64,000 bases of DNA from Bagarius yarrelli (GCA_005784505.1 VCAZ01000008.1:8886763-8950762); one strand, 5' to 3'. Counted from the first letter of the stretch, positions 30,537-40,828 are shown. Numbers and translations: made by a program. Notes: generated by a model from the sequence alone, not told the origin.

Positions 30537-30640
30537 AAGTGGTAGCAGAGTGGTTCAGGTGTTCAGAGTGGTTCAGGTGTTCAGAGTGGTTCAGGACTGC
30601 TAATTGAAGGATCGGGGTTTGATTCCCAGCACCACCGAGC
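30537..30640 (+). mobile_element. SINE-A head with internal 18-bp triplication
   Basis: AAGTGGTAGCAGAGTGG is followed by the phrase GTGGTTCAGGTGTTCAGA repeated with 18-bp spacing (two full units and a partial). GGGGTTTGATTCCCAGCACC then follows. The segment around the A box has expanded in tandem. The element stops after the B-box region. Confidence 0.8.
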
Positions 30641-30811
30641 GCCTGCAATACATGTATATATATAGCCCTATAGGATAAACCATTGGAAATCTAATTAAAT
30701 CCAAAATAAACATTTTTTCCCAAATTTTGTTTTTATTTCGTAAGTTTTATTAAACATTTTTAAAAAAGACATGTATTCCTAATTTTGAGGTGCCAATGTT
30801 GTTGCCAGTTG

Positions 30812-30990
30812 TTGATTGGAGGACCAGAAAAACAAGCCCCACCGCTGCCAGTAGTCATTGTTGGTTCCTTGAGCATTAACCTTTCCTCCTCCGGGGGTGC
30901 TCTATGATAGCTGACCATGTACTCTAACCCCAACTTAGAAACAAATTTCATTGTGCTGTAGAGTCGATGTGACAAATAAAGCCATTTACA
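30812..30990 (+). mobile_element. SINE-B, 3' two-thirds
   Basis: It carries AAGCCCCACCGCTGCCAG, TGTTGGTTCCTTGAGCATTA, CTCCTCCGGGGGTGCTCTAT, TAGCTGACCATGTACTCTAA and GATGTGACAAATAAAGCC. It matches the full copy at 45753. It ends close to where Tc1-C sequence resumes. Confidence 0.75.
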
Positions 30991-31004
30991 TTTTACAGTT
31001 AAAG

Positions 31005-31160
31005 AGTAAGTGTCTGATGTCACCAGTAATCCTGCTGAATAAACACAAATCCCCACAGTCAAGCTTCACAATCTAGTGGAAGAATTTTCCAGAAGTGTGG
31101 AGGTTATAATAGAAGGAGGATCAAGTCTTAATCCTGGAATAAGATGTTTAAAAAAACACG
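31005..31160 (+). pseudogene. Tc1-C terminal region, 3' part
   Basis: GTGTCTGATGTCACCAGTAA, AATAAACACAAATCCCCAC, TCTAGTGGAAGAATTTTCC, AGAAGTGTGGAGGTTATAAT and CCTGGAATAAGATG match the second half of the copy at 59311-59735. It is the other side of the broken copy at 30251. The outer terminal repeat is degraded. Confidence 0.65.
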
Positions 31161-31199
31161 TATGCATATGATAATCAGTTTTTTATGATTTTCCTTCCT

Positions 31200-32000
31200 C
31201 AAATCATTCCAAAATGCTCATAACACAAGCAGGCACTTATTGGAAGATATTTCCTCTCACTTTACTTCTGACCTAAAATAGCTGAGATGTGATTCGTTTA
31301 ATAGGCACCACATGTTCGTGTGCGATTTTGTCAAATCTATTTATGAAAAAACTGTACGAGCTCTGTGTTCGGATATAAAGTACAGAGTATATAAAAGTAT
31401 TCAATTTTCGAGAAATGTTGACGAGGAGTAAAACGAGTGCCGGCGCTCAGAGTTGAAGTGAAAGTGGATAAAGGTGACGGATGAAGAGCGAGAGACCTGT
31501 CACTAATGACAGCAAAGAGATTCCTCCCTAGCCAATAAAATGCATTCCTGCTCGCCAATTGGATGTAACTGCACGGAAATGTGATTGCGCCTCTGAAAGG
31601 AGATATTGTTTCTTTCCACGGCACCTGTGACCCTCCGTAATTGTTCCACGGATAAACCGGAGGGGTAATTCGAAAGTAGAAAAAAGGGGAAGGGTGTCCT
31701 CTTAGTCAGGGCTGCATCACCGCAATCTAAATCCTGTATATGATTTACGAACGTGAGAAGGAGGATGAAAGCACTGTGTTCTGAGTAAACAGAACACACA
31801 GAGACAAAGAGGGATTAGGTCTAAATTTCTTGGCTCAGTGGGGTTATAGTGATGTGTGCACCGGGCCTTAAGCTCTTATTAGATTTATTAGAGGCACCAG
31901 GGCTTATTAACTTGCCATCATTTGAGTGGCTCATAGAGATTGGACATTAGTCATCATGCAGTCCCTTATAACTGCAGCCAGCTTATTCTAAATCCATTAT
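31200..32000. other. Candidate conserved non-coding block
   Basis: About 0.8 kb with few simple repeats and no recognised transposon. It includes two inverted CCAAT-type words (GCCAATAAAA near 31530 and GCCAATTGG near 31553). A stretch at 31870-31990 rich in ATTA-type words includes TTATTAGATTTATTAGAGGC. Two minus-strand frames (95 and 98 codons) overlap and look fortuitous. Confidence 0.28.
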
Positions 32001-32160
32001 ACATGTTCACGCTGTGAGCGCAGGTGTGTGTGTGGGAAGGGGGGCGGATGGGGGCGGTTGCATGTACGTACATTGTGTGTGTGCGCATATTTTTGTCATT
32101 TTTAATGAACTACCTCATATGTGTGTAGCATCCTTTTTAGGACAATACTTATGTCCTGTT
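32001..32160. other. G-rich and GT-rich patch
   Basis: It contains GGGAAGGGGGGCGGATGGGG near 32035-32056 and then GT words. No element was recognised. Confidence 0.35.
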
Positions 32161-32184
32161 TGAGATGTGTCCAAACACTGGTTT

Positions 32185-32260
32185 GGCACTTTATTAGGAA
32201 CACCTGCATCAGTTGTTAAAATATCAGTAAATGATGTGGCAGCAATAAAATTAGAAAATA
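32185..32260. mobile_element. Short DNA-transposon-like fragment
   Basis: TTTGGCACTTTATTAGGAAC and ATGATGTGGCAGCAATAAAA match a repeat phrase common in fish genomes (TTTATTAGGAACACCT, then ATGTGGCAGCA). Only about 75 bp remain. Confidence 0.45.
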
Positions 32261-32670
32261 AATAAATTTTATTTCAGTATAATATTTACATCAAACATTA
32301 AACTGGGGAAAAATGGGGATTTGATTAAACCGGATTTGATTGGTGGTCCCGTTTTTCTGCAAGCTTTAATAATTTTGGTATTTTTTTAAAGAAATTTTTT
32401 TAAACAACTCATTAACACGTTACATGAACTAAGATTAAAGGTGCAGTGGGACATTTTGGAAAATGCTAACTGTAGCCTGATAGCACTGAAAGTTTTTGTC
32501 CCACCCTCGCAATTCAAAGCCACACGTCCTAAACGTATGAAAGCGTACATACTGGATGAACAGAAACAACATGACTACAATACATTAAATAACTTCATAG
32601 TACAGTTATTAAATACCAACCTTAAAAATTGTACTTGATTACACACTGCTGCTATAATTGATCTCATTCC

Positions 32671-32871
32671 GTCTGGTTCCTCTCAAGGTTTCTTCCTATC
32701 TCATCTCAGGGAGTTTTTCCTTGCTACCGTCGCCCCCGGCTTGCGCATCAGGGACAAACTGATTTCTGTTTAATTCTGTTTCACAATTTCTTCAATTGTA
32801 AAGCTGCTTTGTGACAATCACCATTGTAAAAAGCGCTAAACAAATAAAACTGAATTGAATTGAATTGAATT
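32671..32871 (+). mobile_element. LINE-type 3' end with (TTGAA)n tail, nested in element D
   Basis: It carries CCTCTCAAGGTTTCTTCCTA, TCAGGGAGTTTTTCCTTGC, TAAAGCTGCTTTGTGACAAT and AAAAAGCGCTAAACAAATAA, then TGAATTGAATTGAATTG. This is a very common 3' terminal sequence of a fish non-LTR element, severely 5'-truncated. Element D sequence continues on both sides. Confidence 0.75.
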
Positions 32872-33082
32872 CGTAAAGGTACACAAACTACATAAACCCA
32901 CCAAAATCCACATCATAGTCCTATCTGTCCAAAAGAAATACTGTAACCATGACATCATCTTTCAAACGCTTTGATCCATGTATTCGAGTCCAGCGTAGAA
33001 ACACAACACTGATATTAATTCATGTTCTTGCTTTATTTTTAACCAGCGTTTTTTTTTTGCGGAACGTGAACGCGCTGATGTA

Positions 33083-33284
33083 AGGGTTGCCAGATACAGT
33101 TAAAACCATTTCCATTCCATAAACAGTAATCCAATTCTGTTTCTGTTGTCGTCTTAAACAATTTGGTTTTGTAAATAAATAACCTATGAAATGTACTGCC
33201 AGATTGATTTCAAATTCTGTACTTGCACAATCAAAGTCAAACCCCCCCAAAATGGGCGAGTTAATTTCCCAATCTGGCAACCCT
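33083..33284. mobile_element. 202-bp MITE with perfect 13-bp inverted repeats, nested in element D
   Basis: It starts AGGGTTGCCAGAT and ends ATCTGGCAACCCT, exact inverted repeats of 13 bp. Element D flanks are interrupted between GCTGATG and GCTAATC, which could be a diverged target duplication. Copy 1 of element D reads GCTGATGGCATATCC at the same place and lacks it. Confidence 0.78.
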
Positions 33285-33480
33285 GGCTAATCATGTATCC
33301 TTTCTGCATGAACAGGGTGCACTGCGGTATCCAAATATATCAAATATGTTGACAGACATGTTGGATAGCCTATTATAATGTTAGGATGAAATATTTTGAT
33401 TGGACAGAAGTTTTTCTGATGCTACGCCTTCCACAAAATATATAAATACATGTACAATTTCGACTGCTTAATTCAATGAG

Positions 33481-33750
33481 TGAAAAAAACCCTCATGTGG
33501 TGTTTAGTGGTCTGGCGGCCCTTCCGCATTATTAGGTTTTTAATCAATGCAGCCAAACTAATTTATAAAAAAATAGTTATTTAGCCTAATTACAAACAAT
33601 ATAGACATAATTTATGGTTAATATCTGCCATTTAATCCATTAGGTAGCATTTTTAAAAAAATAATAAGTCTTATAGAAAAAGCCAGTTTACTTTCCACTA
33701 AGATTTTTTTTTAAGGTTAAATGAAACACCAAGATATAAAAAACAGACGA
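33481..33750. other. AT-rich unique sequence
   Basis: Nothing recognised. Confidence 0.4.
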
Positions 33751-33754
33751 AACT

Positions 33755-33850
33755 CTGAACAGACAGTAACCCGAGCTCAGGATTGAACCCTTTACCCTGC
33801 AGCTGTGAAGCACCGACTCTGCCTCCTGCACCACCGGGTCACACACCATG
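33755..33850 (-). mobile_element. tRNA-like SINE head, SINE-C related
   Basis: On the plus strand AGGATTGAACCCTTTACCCT and TGCACCACCGGGTCACAC are the reverse complement of a tRNA-like head with an A box near GACCCGGTGGTGCAGG and a B box near GGGTTCAATCC. The rest of the SINE is absent. Confidence 0.5.
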
Positions 33851-34405
33851 TAACAACACACTCATCCTTTTCCCCCCTAGTTTTACTCTAGTTACTGAAT
33901 AATGAGGCATCAGTTTAAGGGTTTAACCACTATTAAGGAAATGAAATGGAAATGCGGTGTGACGGTCAGTATTTTCTCTCTCTCTGCCTGACTTTCTTAC
34001 TCACTGACCTTATCTCAGTAACTCTAATGACTCTGCAAATGCCAGCAAGACTGCATGAGAAAAAAAATACAGATCCCTCAGTCTGGCCAGCCTGGTGGTC
34101 TAGATATGGCTGCCTTTGCCTCACACACACACACACACACACAGATGGATATCTTTTTTTGAGACAGATCATTTGGCTTTCAAAAAATGAGTTCTGAATG
34201 CTTCAGTGCATTTTCTATTTCCAAACGTTGCAGTATTATGACCCAAGGATTGTTCGACTTCCTTATTTGGTTTGATTTAAAAAAAAAAAAAAAACACATT
34301 ATGGCTGATAAAATCCATTCCTACAACAGCACTTTTAGTGTTACTTCCAAATCCTATTATTAACTGGTTGCAACTTTCGTAATAATTAGCATGTATCAGT
34401 TTAAC
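33851..34405. other. Unique sequence with a CA microsatellite
   Basis: A CA run lies at 34120-34142, and a run of about 16 A at 34279-34294. The opposing frames of 83 and 68 codons at 33946-34197 read through the CA run and look fortuitous. Confidence 0.4.
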
Positions 34406-34406
34406 A

Positions 34407-34475
34407 CAGAGGTGGTCAAACTTTTCAAAATAAAGGTCACAGATGTTGTGGACACACCTGGGGACCAAACTGTTT
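34407..34475. mobile_element. Possible hAT-like terminal fragment
   Basis: CAGAGGTGGTCAAACTTTTC, AAGGTCACAGATGTTGTGG and CTGGGGACCAAACTG resemble a hAT-type end of the CAGnGGT-CAAACTTTT kind. There is no partner end. Confidence 0.35.
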
Positions 34476-34487
34476 AATTCCTATTGT

Positions 34488-34790
34488 AAAGAACCAGCTG
34501 GAGTAGGATCTTCATGCAGGTTAAGTCTTTATTAAGATATTCACACAGATAAGGAGTAGAGAGGGGTGTAGTCGATAAACAAGCAATCGGTACACAATAA
34601 ACGCCAGAAAGAACAGCAACCAAAGCAGAATCGCAAACACCAAAATCGGAAAGTAGCATAAATATATATATGTAGACAGGCTAACAATACTTCGGTAATA
34701 AGCTGGTAATCGGAAATGATGCCAGAAGGTAACTGATAGTATTCCGGTGAGAGCGCCCTCCTGTGGTCAGGAGCCAGACGCTTTACACCT
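34488..34790 (-). mobile_element. Possible retroelement terminal region, reverse
   Basis: It contains a phrase rich in CAAAGCAGAAT, AACACCAAAATCGG, CTAACAATACTTCGGTAATA and GAGAGCGCCCTCCTGTGG. This recalls the reverse complement of a fish LTR-type terminus whose other strand starts with a CACAGGAGGGCGCTC-like phrase. No matching LTR or coding region is found. Confidence 0.35.
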
Positions 34791-34946
34791 AAATATTATT
34801 TTATTATTTCCTTACATTATATTCTGGGGTAAAGTATATATTTTATACAAATGTTACAATCTGCATAAAAACAAAAAAGGAGCAAAAACACGACTAAGTC
34901 AAAATTAGGACAATAAATAGGAAAATTGTGTTTGTAGACTCGTCAT

Positions 34947-35303
34947 TCATTTATCTTCTATACCTGCTCATTCCCTAATTCGGGGTCACGGGGATCTGCT
35001 GGAGTTTATTCCAGCCATCTCTGAAAGGGCAACCGGTAGGAGGGGTACATGGAGTTGTACATGAGGGGTACATGGACAGGTTGCCAGGCCATCACAGGGC
35101 CACTCACACTCACTCCTATGGGCAATTTAGAATCACCAATCAATCTACATGTTTTTGGTCTGTGGGAGGAAACTGGAGAACCTGGAGTCAACCCACACAA
35201 GCACGGAGGGAGAGAACATGCAAACTCCACACAGAAAGGCTTCTGCCCAGGAATCGAACCCAGGACCTTCTTGCTGTGAGACAACAATGATAACCACTAA
35301 GGT
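34947..35303 (-). mobile_element. SINE-C, full length, reverse
   Basis: From tail to head on the plus strand: CTATACCTGCTCATTCCCTA, GGGGTCACGGGGATCTGCTG, CAGCCATCTCTGAAAGGGCA, CACTCACTCCTATGGGCAAT, CTACATGTTTTTGGTCTGTG and GAATCGAACCCAGGACCTTC. The A-box end lies near GATAACCACTAAGG. A short tandem GAGGGGTACATGGA phrase is duplicated near 35040-35075. Six overlapping frames here are repeat-derived. Confidence 0.92.
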
Positions 35304-36205
35304 TTGTAGAACCTTATATATTTGTTTTATAGACAGCAAAAGGCAAAACATATTTAATACTTTTCTATTATTTGATATTGAACAATAAAATGAAATGTTT
35401 ATTGCATGTCTTTTGATAATTACATTAGTGTCTCGAACGGCTCAGGAGTCTCGCACAGGAGACGAGCGTAGGACCTTTCTTTATTATATGAATGAAGCAG
35501 CTTAGTTTTGTTTTATTCATTCCTAATATTTAAAAAAAAATCTCACAATCCCAGATGTTGTGTCAAATCTTTATGTCATTATAGTATTTGTTGGATTATT
35601 TAGAAACATTACCAGATATGTTGACTGAGCTGAACATTGATGTCAGTCTGCCCTCTCTAGGTAATGTGAAACATGTGATCATGTGACTCATACCTTTCAT
35701 CAGCTGGAGAGACTTTTTCTTAGCTTCTGGGTTAAAATAAAATCTTACACATTAAAAGAGGCAAAGAATTAGTTAGGAAATGAAAGAACATCACCAATGT
35801 CTTCATCATCATCATCATCATCATCATTATCGGTAAAGTCATTAGGGATCATACGGCACTAGGAAAATATTTTTTTACATTTTTTAAAATATCTTATATT
35901 AAATTGAGGATATGATCTCCCGTTATGGCTCTCATGAATTAGTCTGTATCCAGATGTTCGTTTCAGTAATCTCTGGCCACAACGGGTTTATCCGGGTTTA
36001 TACTCATTATCTTTGATAAAGTGATGAAGTTGTTTGCTCGCACGTCTCTCTTCTATTTTTACAAGCATGTAAGGGATGAGAAGATGCCCTCGTTGCCTGT
36101 TTTCATTAGTTAATTAAACTCTGCTACGTTCATTGATTAATTAATTAAGCCTTTGCTGCTCAGCGCTATGTGTCGTAACGCAGAGTTCTTTCCTGGCTGA
36201 TGCCC
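35304..36205. other. Unique sequence with possible conserved block
   Basis: A (TCA)n microsatellite lies at 35801-35830. The segment 35930-36190 contains ATTAGTTAATTAAACTC and GATTAATTAATTAAGCC, palindromic TTAATTAA words of the homeodomain-site type, in otherwise non-repetitive sequence. Confidence 0.28.
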
Positions 36206-36209
36206 ATCT

Positions 36210-36430
36210 GAAAAAATACTAGAGTAACTTTACTTTAAAAGACGTAGTAAAATGTTCTGTGGTAAAAACTGTTGTGTTTTTAGTAAATTGTAGTAAATTG
36301 TAATGATGTGGTAATTTATTGTAGTTATTTAACTACACTTGTTATCTAAACTCTAATATAGGAAAATAACCCAATGACTATATTAATTACTATAAATTTC
36401 ACAACTACATCATACTGTATTTGTTTTGCC
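36210..36430. mobile_element. Candidate MITE rich in AGTAAA words
   Basis: Left side GAAAAAATACTAGAGTAAC; right side CATACTGTATTTGTTTTGCC. The interior repeats AGTAAATTGTAGTAAATTG and has paired TACTA words on both strands. The ends are only loosely inverted. Confidence 0.3.
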
Positions 36431-36510
36431 ACACAATGGTCACAATGATCTGACATTGCTGACTCCGATCTTAATTTATCTTTATTCAAGTCAGAATTAA
36501 ATTATAATGT

Positions 36511-36690
36511 AGGGAAAGTGGTGGCTCATGTTTAAGGTGTTGGATTACCAACCAGAAGCTTGTAGGTTTGATTCCCAGCTACACCAAGGCACCACTGCTG
36601 GGCCCCTGAGCAAGACCCTTAACCCTCAGTTGTATAAATAAGATAAATGTAAGTTTCTCTGGATAAGGCCAAATGCTGTAAATGTAATGT
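36511..36690 (+). mobile_element. SINE-A, full length with small deletion
   Basis: AAAGTGGTGGCTCATGTTTA, GGTTTGATTCCCAGCTACAC, CTGCTGGGCCCCTGAGCAAG, TAAGTTTCTCTGGATAAGG and a CTGTAAATGTAATG tail. The GCGTCTGCC block after GGATAAGG is missing. Confidence 0.9.
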
Positions 36691-37255
36691 TACGTGTTAG
36701 TAGCCGATTACCTCGACACGTGTGCTTATGCAAACGTTGATCACATTTACAACAAGACAAAACTATAAATCAACAAAGGCAAAAATGTGGAAAACACAAA
36801 TAATTCATTCACTGCTTAGCAACATCTTTAATCCATGCAGTCTGTTTGTTTTCTTCACCTCCCGTTCGAGTTTTTCATTCTTTTGTCAGTTCACATTCTT
36901 ATAGGGCTGAAATCATGCAGTTTGTCCCAGAAAAAGTGATAACGTCATCTGCCGAGTCATCGTGCCTGAGTCGTTTGTTCATCACATGACTTAACCATAG
37001 ACTTACAGTGCTTTATGCAGTCCGTACCAGAAACGGAAAACTTTATTATTTTGTTAGGTAACATGATAGAAATATTGGATTCATAAAATAATTAATATTT
37101 GATCGGTTACAGTTACATTATGGATTTCTGGCCCTAAATAGTAAATCATTTATTTCCTACAGTTTATAAAAATGTGAATTTCTCTCATGACAGTTTTATC
37201 TGTAAAAAGAGTTGGTTAGTGCTTTACACTTTATCCATATGATGGAAAATACCAA
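36691..37255. other. Unique sequence, nothing recognised
   Basis: A 60-codon plus-strand frame (36722-36904) has no recognisable feature. Confidence 0.35.
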
Positions 37256-37256
37256 T

Positions 37257-37590
37257 TTCATTCATTCATCTGCTGGCGTCTATCCCAGCCATCTCTGAAA
37301 GGGCGAAAGGCAGAAGGGGTACACCCTGGACAGGTCGCCAGTCCATCATAGGGCCACATACACACTCACTCCTTTGGGCAATTTAGAATCACCAATCAAA
37401 TTAACATACATGTTGGAGGACTGTTCGAGGAAACCGGAGTACCCCACACAAGCACAGGGAGAACATGCAAACTCCACATAGAAAGACCCCTGAGTTGACA
37501 CCCCTACCCCTCATCAGGAAATCAGCAAAATAGACCTCCAGCAGAAACCCTACGGTCTTCGTACTGCGACCTCTGATCTGTCGGGCTATA
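37257..37590 (-). mobile_element. SINE-C, reverse, rearranged at the head
   Basis: From the tail: CATTCATTCATCTGCTGG, CTATCCCAGCCATCTCTGAA, GGACAGGTCGCCAGTCCATC, CACTCCTTTGGGCAATTTAG and AGAACATGCAAACTCCACAT. The head side (37495-37590) is interrupted by unrelated sequence around CACCCCTACCCCTCATCAGG. Confidence 0.87.
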
Positions 37591-37669
37591 ATTTAGGTGA
37601 TCAGAGAGCTGGTTTTCATTTGCTTGTTTATTATCATTTTGTATCTAGAGCAGAATTACCTCGTCTGAC

Positions 37670-37694
37670 GTGTGTGTGTGTGTGTGTGTGTGTA
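37670..37694. repeat. (GT)n microsatellite
   Basis: About 12 GT units. Confidence 0.93.
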
Positions 37695-38480
37695 ATTCAT
37701 TATCACTATTGATAAGCCTTTCCCTGGCAGTTGTGCTTGCCTTTAAAGCAGACGGATAACAACGTATTGATTGTACTAGTCTGGTGCTGCCTCGAGTTTA
37801 TACTCTGCTGCATAGAAGTATAAATGAGCTTTGTTGTGCTGGGTGTTCTCGTCTCTGGCCTAACTGCATTACCATGGCAAAGGTCACGACTACAAAACCT
37901 GCCGAGTCCCTTCTGATCACGACCAAATAGGACTACGATAGTAGCTGACCTTTTTGTGTGTTAGTGTGTTTCTTTTATTACTCTTTCTCTATGTCCCCAC
38001 CTTGTACGCATCATTAGCCTCTTCAAAAATATGTGCTGCAATAGTACATTTTGCTGCATCAGGATGAAAAAGGTTAAGTATTGTGGATTATATTCTGCAT
38101 ATCCAAAAATCAAACATACAAATTTCAGTGCAGATTTAATAGCAACTGATTAAATAGCTTTGACCGTATTTTCGTGACTCTGTAGGCATATTTCACATTT
38201 TGTCAGCACTACTCCATAATGCACACACCATGCCAGCTTCTCAGCGAGGATGACCTTGTGCGTGAGTCAGACTGTGCATCTCTAACACACTTATTCACTC
38301 ACTCCTCACTGGAGTCTTCATCCTAGGTCTCTCTGATGACATCTGACACATCAGTGATAGGATTTGGCCCCATATGTTGGATTAGCCTCATTTGGTTAGC
38401 GTTGCATTATTGCATTATTGGTCCTGGGAGCCGGCCAGCTGATGCTGCTTCTGTCCCGGAGCCTGGATAGAAAACGAACA
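37695..38480. other. Candidate conserved non-coding blocks
   Basis: Two stretches (about 37700-37960 and 38210-38470) are mixed in composition and lack recognised repeats. The first contains GCTGCCTCGAGTTTATACTC; the second contains AGCCTCATTTGGTTAGCG and CGGCCAGCTGATGCTG. No coding frame is seen. Confidence 0.25.
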
Positions 38481-38905
38481 AAAGAATACATGAGTGGCAC
38501 TAAGATAGATGCTCAGCAGTTCAAGTCTATCAAAGAAGCAAACTATTGCACTCATAAGTAATGTATTTCACTCAACCTTATGCCACACACACAGAGTTGC
38601 AGTAGAAAATCAAATATAAGGAAAATAAATCTCACTCTCTATCAGGGGAGCCGCTTAAGAGGGGGGGGTGATTTTTAAGTTGGGATGATTTAAGGGGCCC
38701 ATGCACATGGGTGTGATAGAGGGCCAAGTCTCATTTTCTTTCACAGGGCCCAAAATTGCTAGCGGTGCCTCTGCTAACTATATATTTATTTTTGTACAAA
38801 ATATATATCTTTAAATTAAAGTTAATAGATGGTAGGCGTTACCACAGTTAGGCTCCTCCTTTAAATGTTCCTAACCCTAACTATATACAGTATATATGTT
38901 TATCA
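38481..38905. other. Unique sequence, nothing recognised
   Basis: A short G run lies near 38661-38668. Nothing else. Confidence 0.4.
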
Positions 38906-38909
38906 AAGT

Positions 38910-39014
38910 TTTAATCTACTGGTCAGAGTTCAAATACCAGTACCACCAATCTTCTACTGCTGGGCCCCTGACTGGTCTCATGTATTAATGAGATAATTGT
39001 AAGTCGATGTAAAA
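38910..39014 (+). mobile_element. SINE-A, degenerate
   Basis: GAGTTCAAATACCAGTACCA, CTACTGCTGGGCCCCTGAC and ATAATTGTAAGTCGATGTAA indicate the B-box half and part of the core. Both ends are decayed. Confidence 0.7.
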
Positions 39015-39510
39015 AGACATATATATATTTCCTAGTTTTGTGTTTTGAAGATGTTAAAAAGTGACACCCTAAAAATTACTTTTTGCAAAACATTTTTTTA
39101 CGTTATTATTTGATTTTATTTTAACCTTTTTAAATAAAAATTGCTAAAAAATAGAATAAGTATGATAAGATTATTTAAATCAACATAGCATTGTGTGGAA
39201 TGTGTGTTTATATGTGTTTGTGTGATATGCAGGGGGTTTAGGCCTTATTTTCTTTTTCTCCACAAAAATGTTTCCGGATTTTTGTTACTGTCTCTGTGTT
39301 TGTGAATTTGGGTATGTGTGTGCATCACTTACGTTATAATCTGTTCTTTCCTTACAAGCCTTTTGTTATTCTCTACATAGGGTAAAAATAAACACCATTT
39401 GCCACGTAACTCAAGTAAAACACTAAAACTACAGTTTCACCTAAGCTCTAGCACTGGAGACTCCTTCCCAAAATACTAACTACACATCCTACAGAAAACA
39501 TCAACAAATA
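39015..39510. other. AT-rich unique sequence, nothing recognised
   Basis: No recognisable elements. Confidence 0.4.
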
Positions 39511-39512
39511 CA

Positions 39513-39694
39513 GGGAAAGTGCTAGTGAAGAAGTTAAGGTGTTGGACTGCTAATTAAAAGATCTGGGTTCGATTCCCAGCACCACCAATTGGGCCCCTGA
39601 TCAAGGCCCTTAACCCCCAATTGCTCAGTTGTATAAATAAGACAAATGTAAGTCACTTTGGATAAGGGTGTCTGCCAAATGTTGTAAATGTAAA
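39513..39694 (+). mobile_element. SINE-A, full length
   Basis: AGAAGTTAAGGTGTTGGACT, TGGGTTCGATTCCCAGCACC, CTGATCAAGGCCCTTAACCC, CAATTGCTCAGTTGTATAAA, GTCACTTTGGATAAGGGTG and GTTGTAAATGTAAA. One of the best-preserved copies. Confidence 0.93.
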
Positions 39695-40491
39695 TTAATA
39701 ATGGTGCACATTTACAACCTTTCTGTAGAAGTGACTACTATAGAACCAATACATATTTTTAAAAAATATTATTTATCATACATTTATATAAACTAATCAA
39801 CATCTTCTGAGCAGATCAGATTTCAGCATTCAGAATTTCTGGGCTATTGAGGGTTAAAGCTTTAAAGCTTCAACAAACAATAGCCGTAAACCCCTGGACA
39901 AAGCAAAAGCCCTGTTTCTGCATGAACCTTTAAGTCTATACGGTGTCCACACCTGCAAGTTTACACAAAAACACATAAATCTCAGTGCTGTCGGTGTGAA
40001 AGATTTGTTCACGCAGCAGCTGGAATCAGTCGACTAGAGCAAGTACCACATAAACACACACACTCTCAACATCCAGCCATTCATTCCAGTCTGTTCTTCA
40101 GTTAGGGAGGAATTAAACATGACTTTAAATAATGCAAATGTCATAGGATGATGATGATGATGCACCCAGTTGAATTCAGCAGAAAACTTTGGCCCAGGAG
40201 CTCATCGTAGTGCCGTTCTCCAGTTCCGCGATGATCACAAGAGCAGCTGTGCAACCAGCAGCCTCACTATGATTCATAGTTCATTTTGTTTGCAGGTCCA
40301 ATGATTAGGGCAATACAGTGTGAAATATTTACTGCCGATTTAGAAGAAATGAATGGCAGACATGGACGCAACCTGACCCGCAAGACGAAGAGCGAAGAGA
40401 GGTTTTATTTGGATAGTTCAGATGGCTTTTGTAAGCATGTTTTTCTTATAGGAACTGAGTGGATTGCTTTAGATTGGCACTGGTAGGGCAG

Positions 40492-40495
<4 letters not shown>
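39695..40495. other. Unique sequence, nothing recognised
   Basis: It includes a GATGATGATGATG run near 40148-40162 and a 66-codon plus-strand frame without recognisable domain. Confidence 0.38.

Positions 40496-40530
<35 letters not shown>
40496..40530. repeat. (GT)n(AT)n microsatellite
   Basis: GT run leading into a short AT run. Confidence 0.95.
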
Positions 40531-40532
<2 letters not shown>

Positions 40533-40633
40533 CTTGATTTAATGGTCCGGACAAAATCCGCAAATGAGTATGTGTCCAAATAAAAACCACGGCGTCTACG
40601 CAAAGCAAAGTTCATTAGTTCCAGAAAATATAA

Positions 40634-40703
<70 letters not shown>
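40634..40703. repeat. (AT)n microsatellite, about 70 bp
   Basis: Almost pure AT dinucleotides with one phase shift (TATTATAT) near 40651. The run is self-complementary. Confidence 0.96.
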
Positions 40704-40709
<6 letters not shown>

Positions 40710-40828
40710 CTGCTGTACTGTGTGTGTTTAGGGCACAAAAAAAAATGTTTCTAATTAATGGACAATCTGATTTAACCGAAAACCCCCCATTAGTCTGTTA
40801 AATCAAAGTTTTTCTGTATATACATGCA

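Larger units (their letters stand above)
32435..33480 (+). mobile_element. Element D copy 2, with two nested insertions
   Basis: The left end TTAAAGGTGCAGT matches copy 1. Shared landmarks run in order: AAAATGCTAACTGTAGCCTG, GATTACACACTGCTGCT, AACCATGACATCATCTTTCA, GAAACACAACACTGATATTA, AATATGTTGACAG and AATATATAAATACAT. The right end fades near 33480 without the terminal repeat. Two insertions split it: a (TTGAA)n-ending retroelement tail at 32671-32871 and a MITE at 33083-33284. Without these it would be about 0.64 kb, close to copy 1. Confidence 0.72.

Noticed and set aside
31360..31400. Promoter with TATA-like words
   Set aside because: TATAAA-like words near 31374 and 31390 are expected by chance in AT-rich DNA, and no downstream gene exists.
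35006..35388. Cluster of six overlapping frames of 68-93 codons
   Set aside because: The entire segment is a reverse SINE-C copy.
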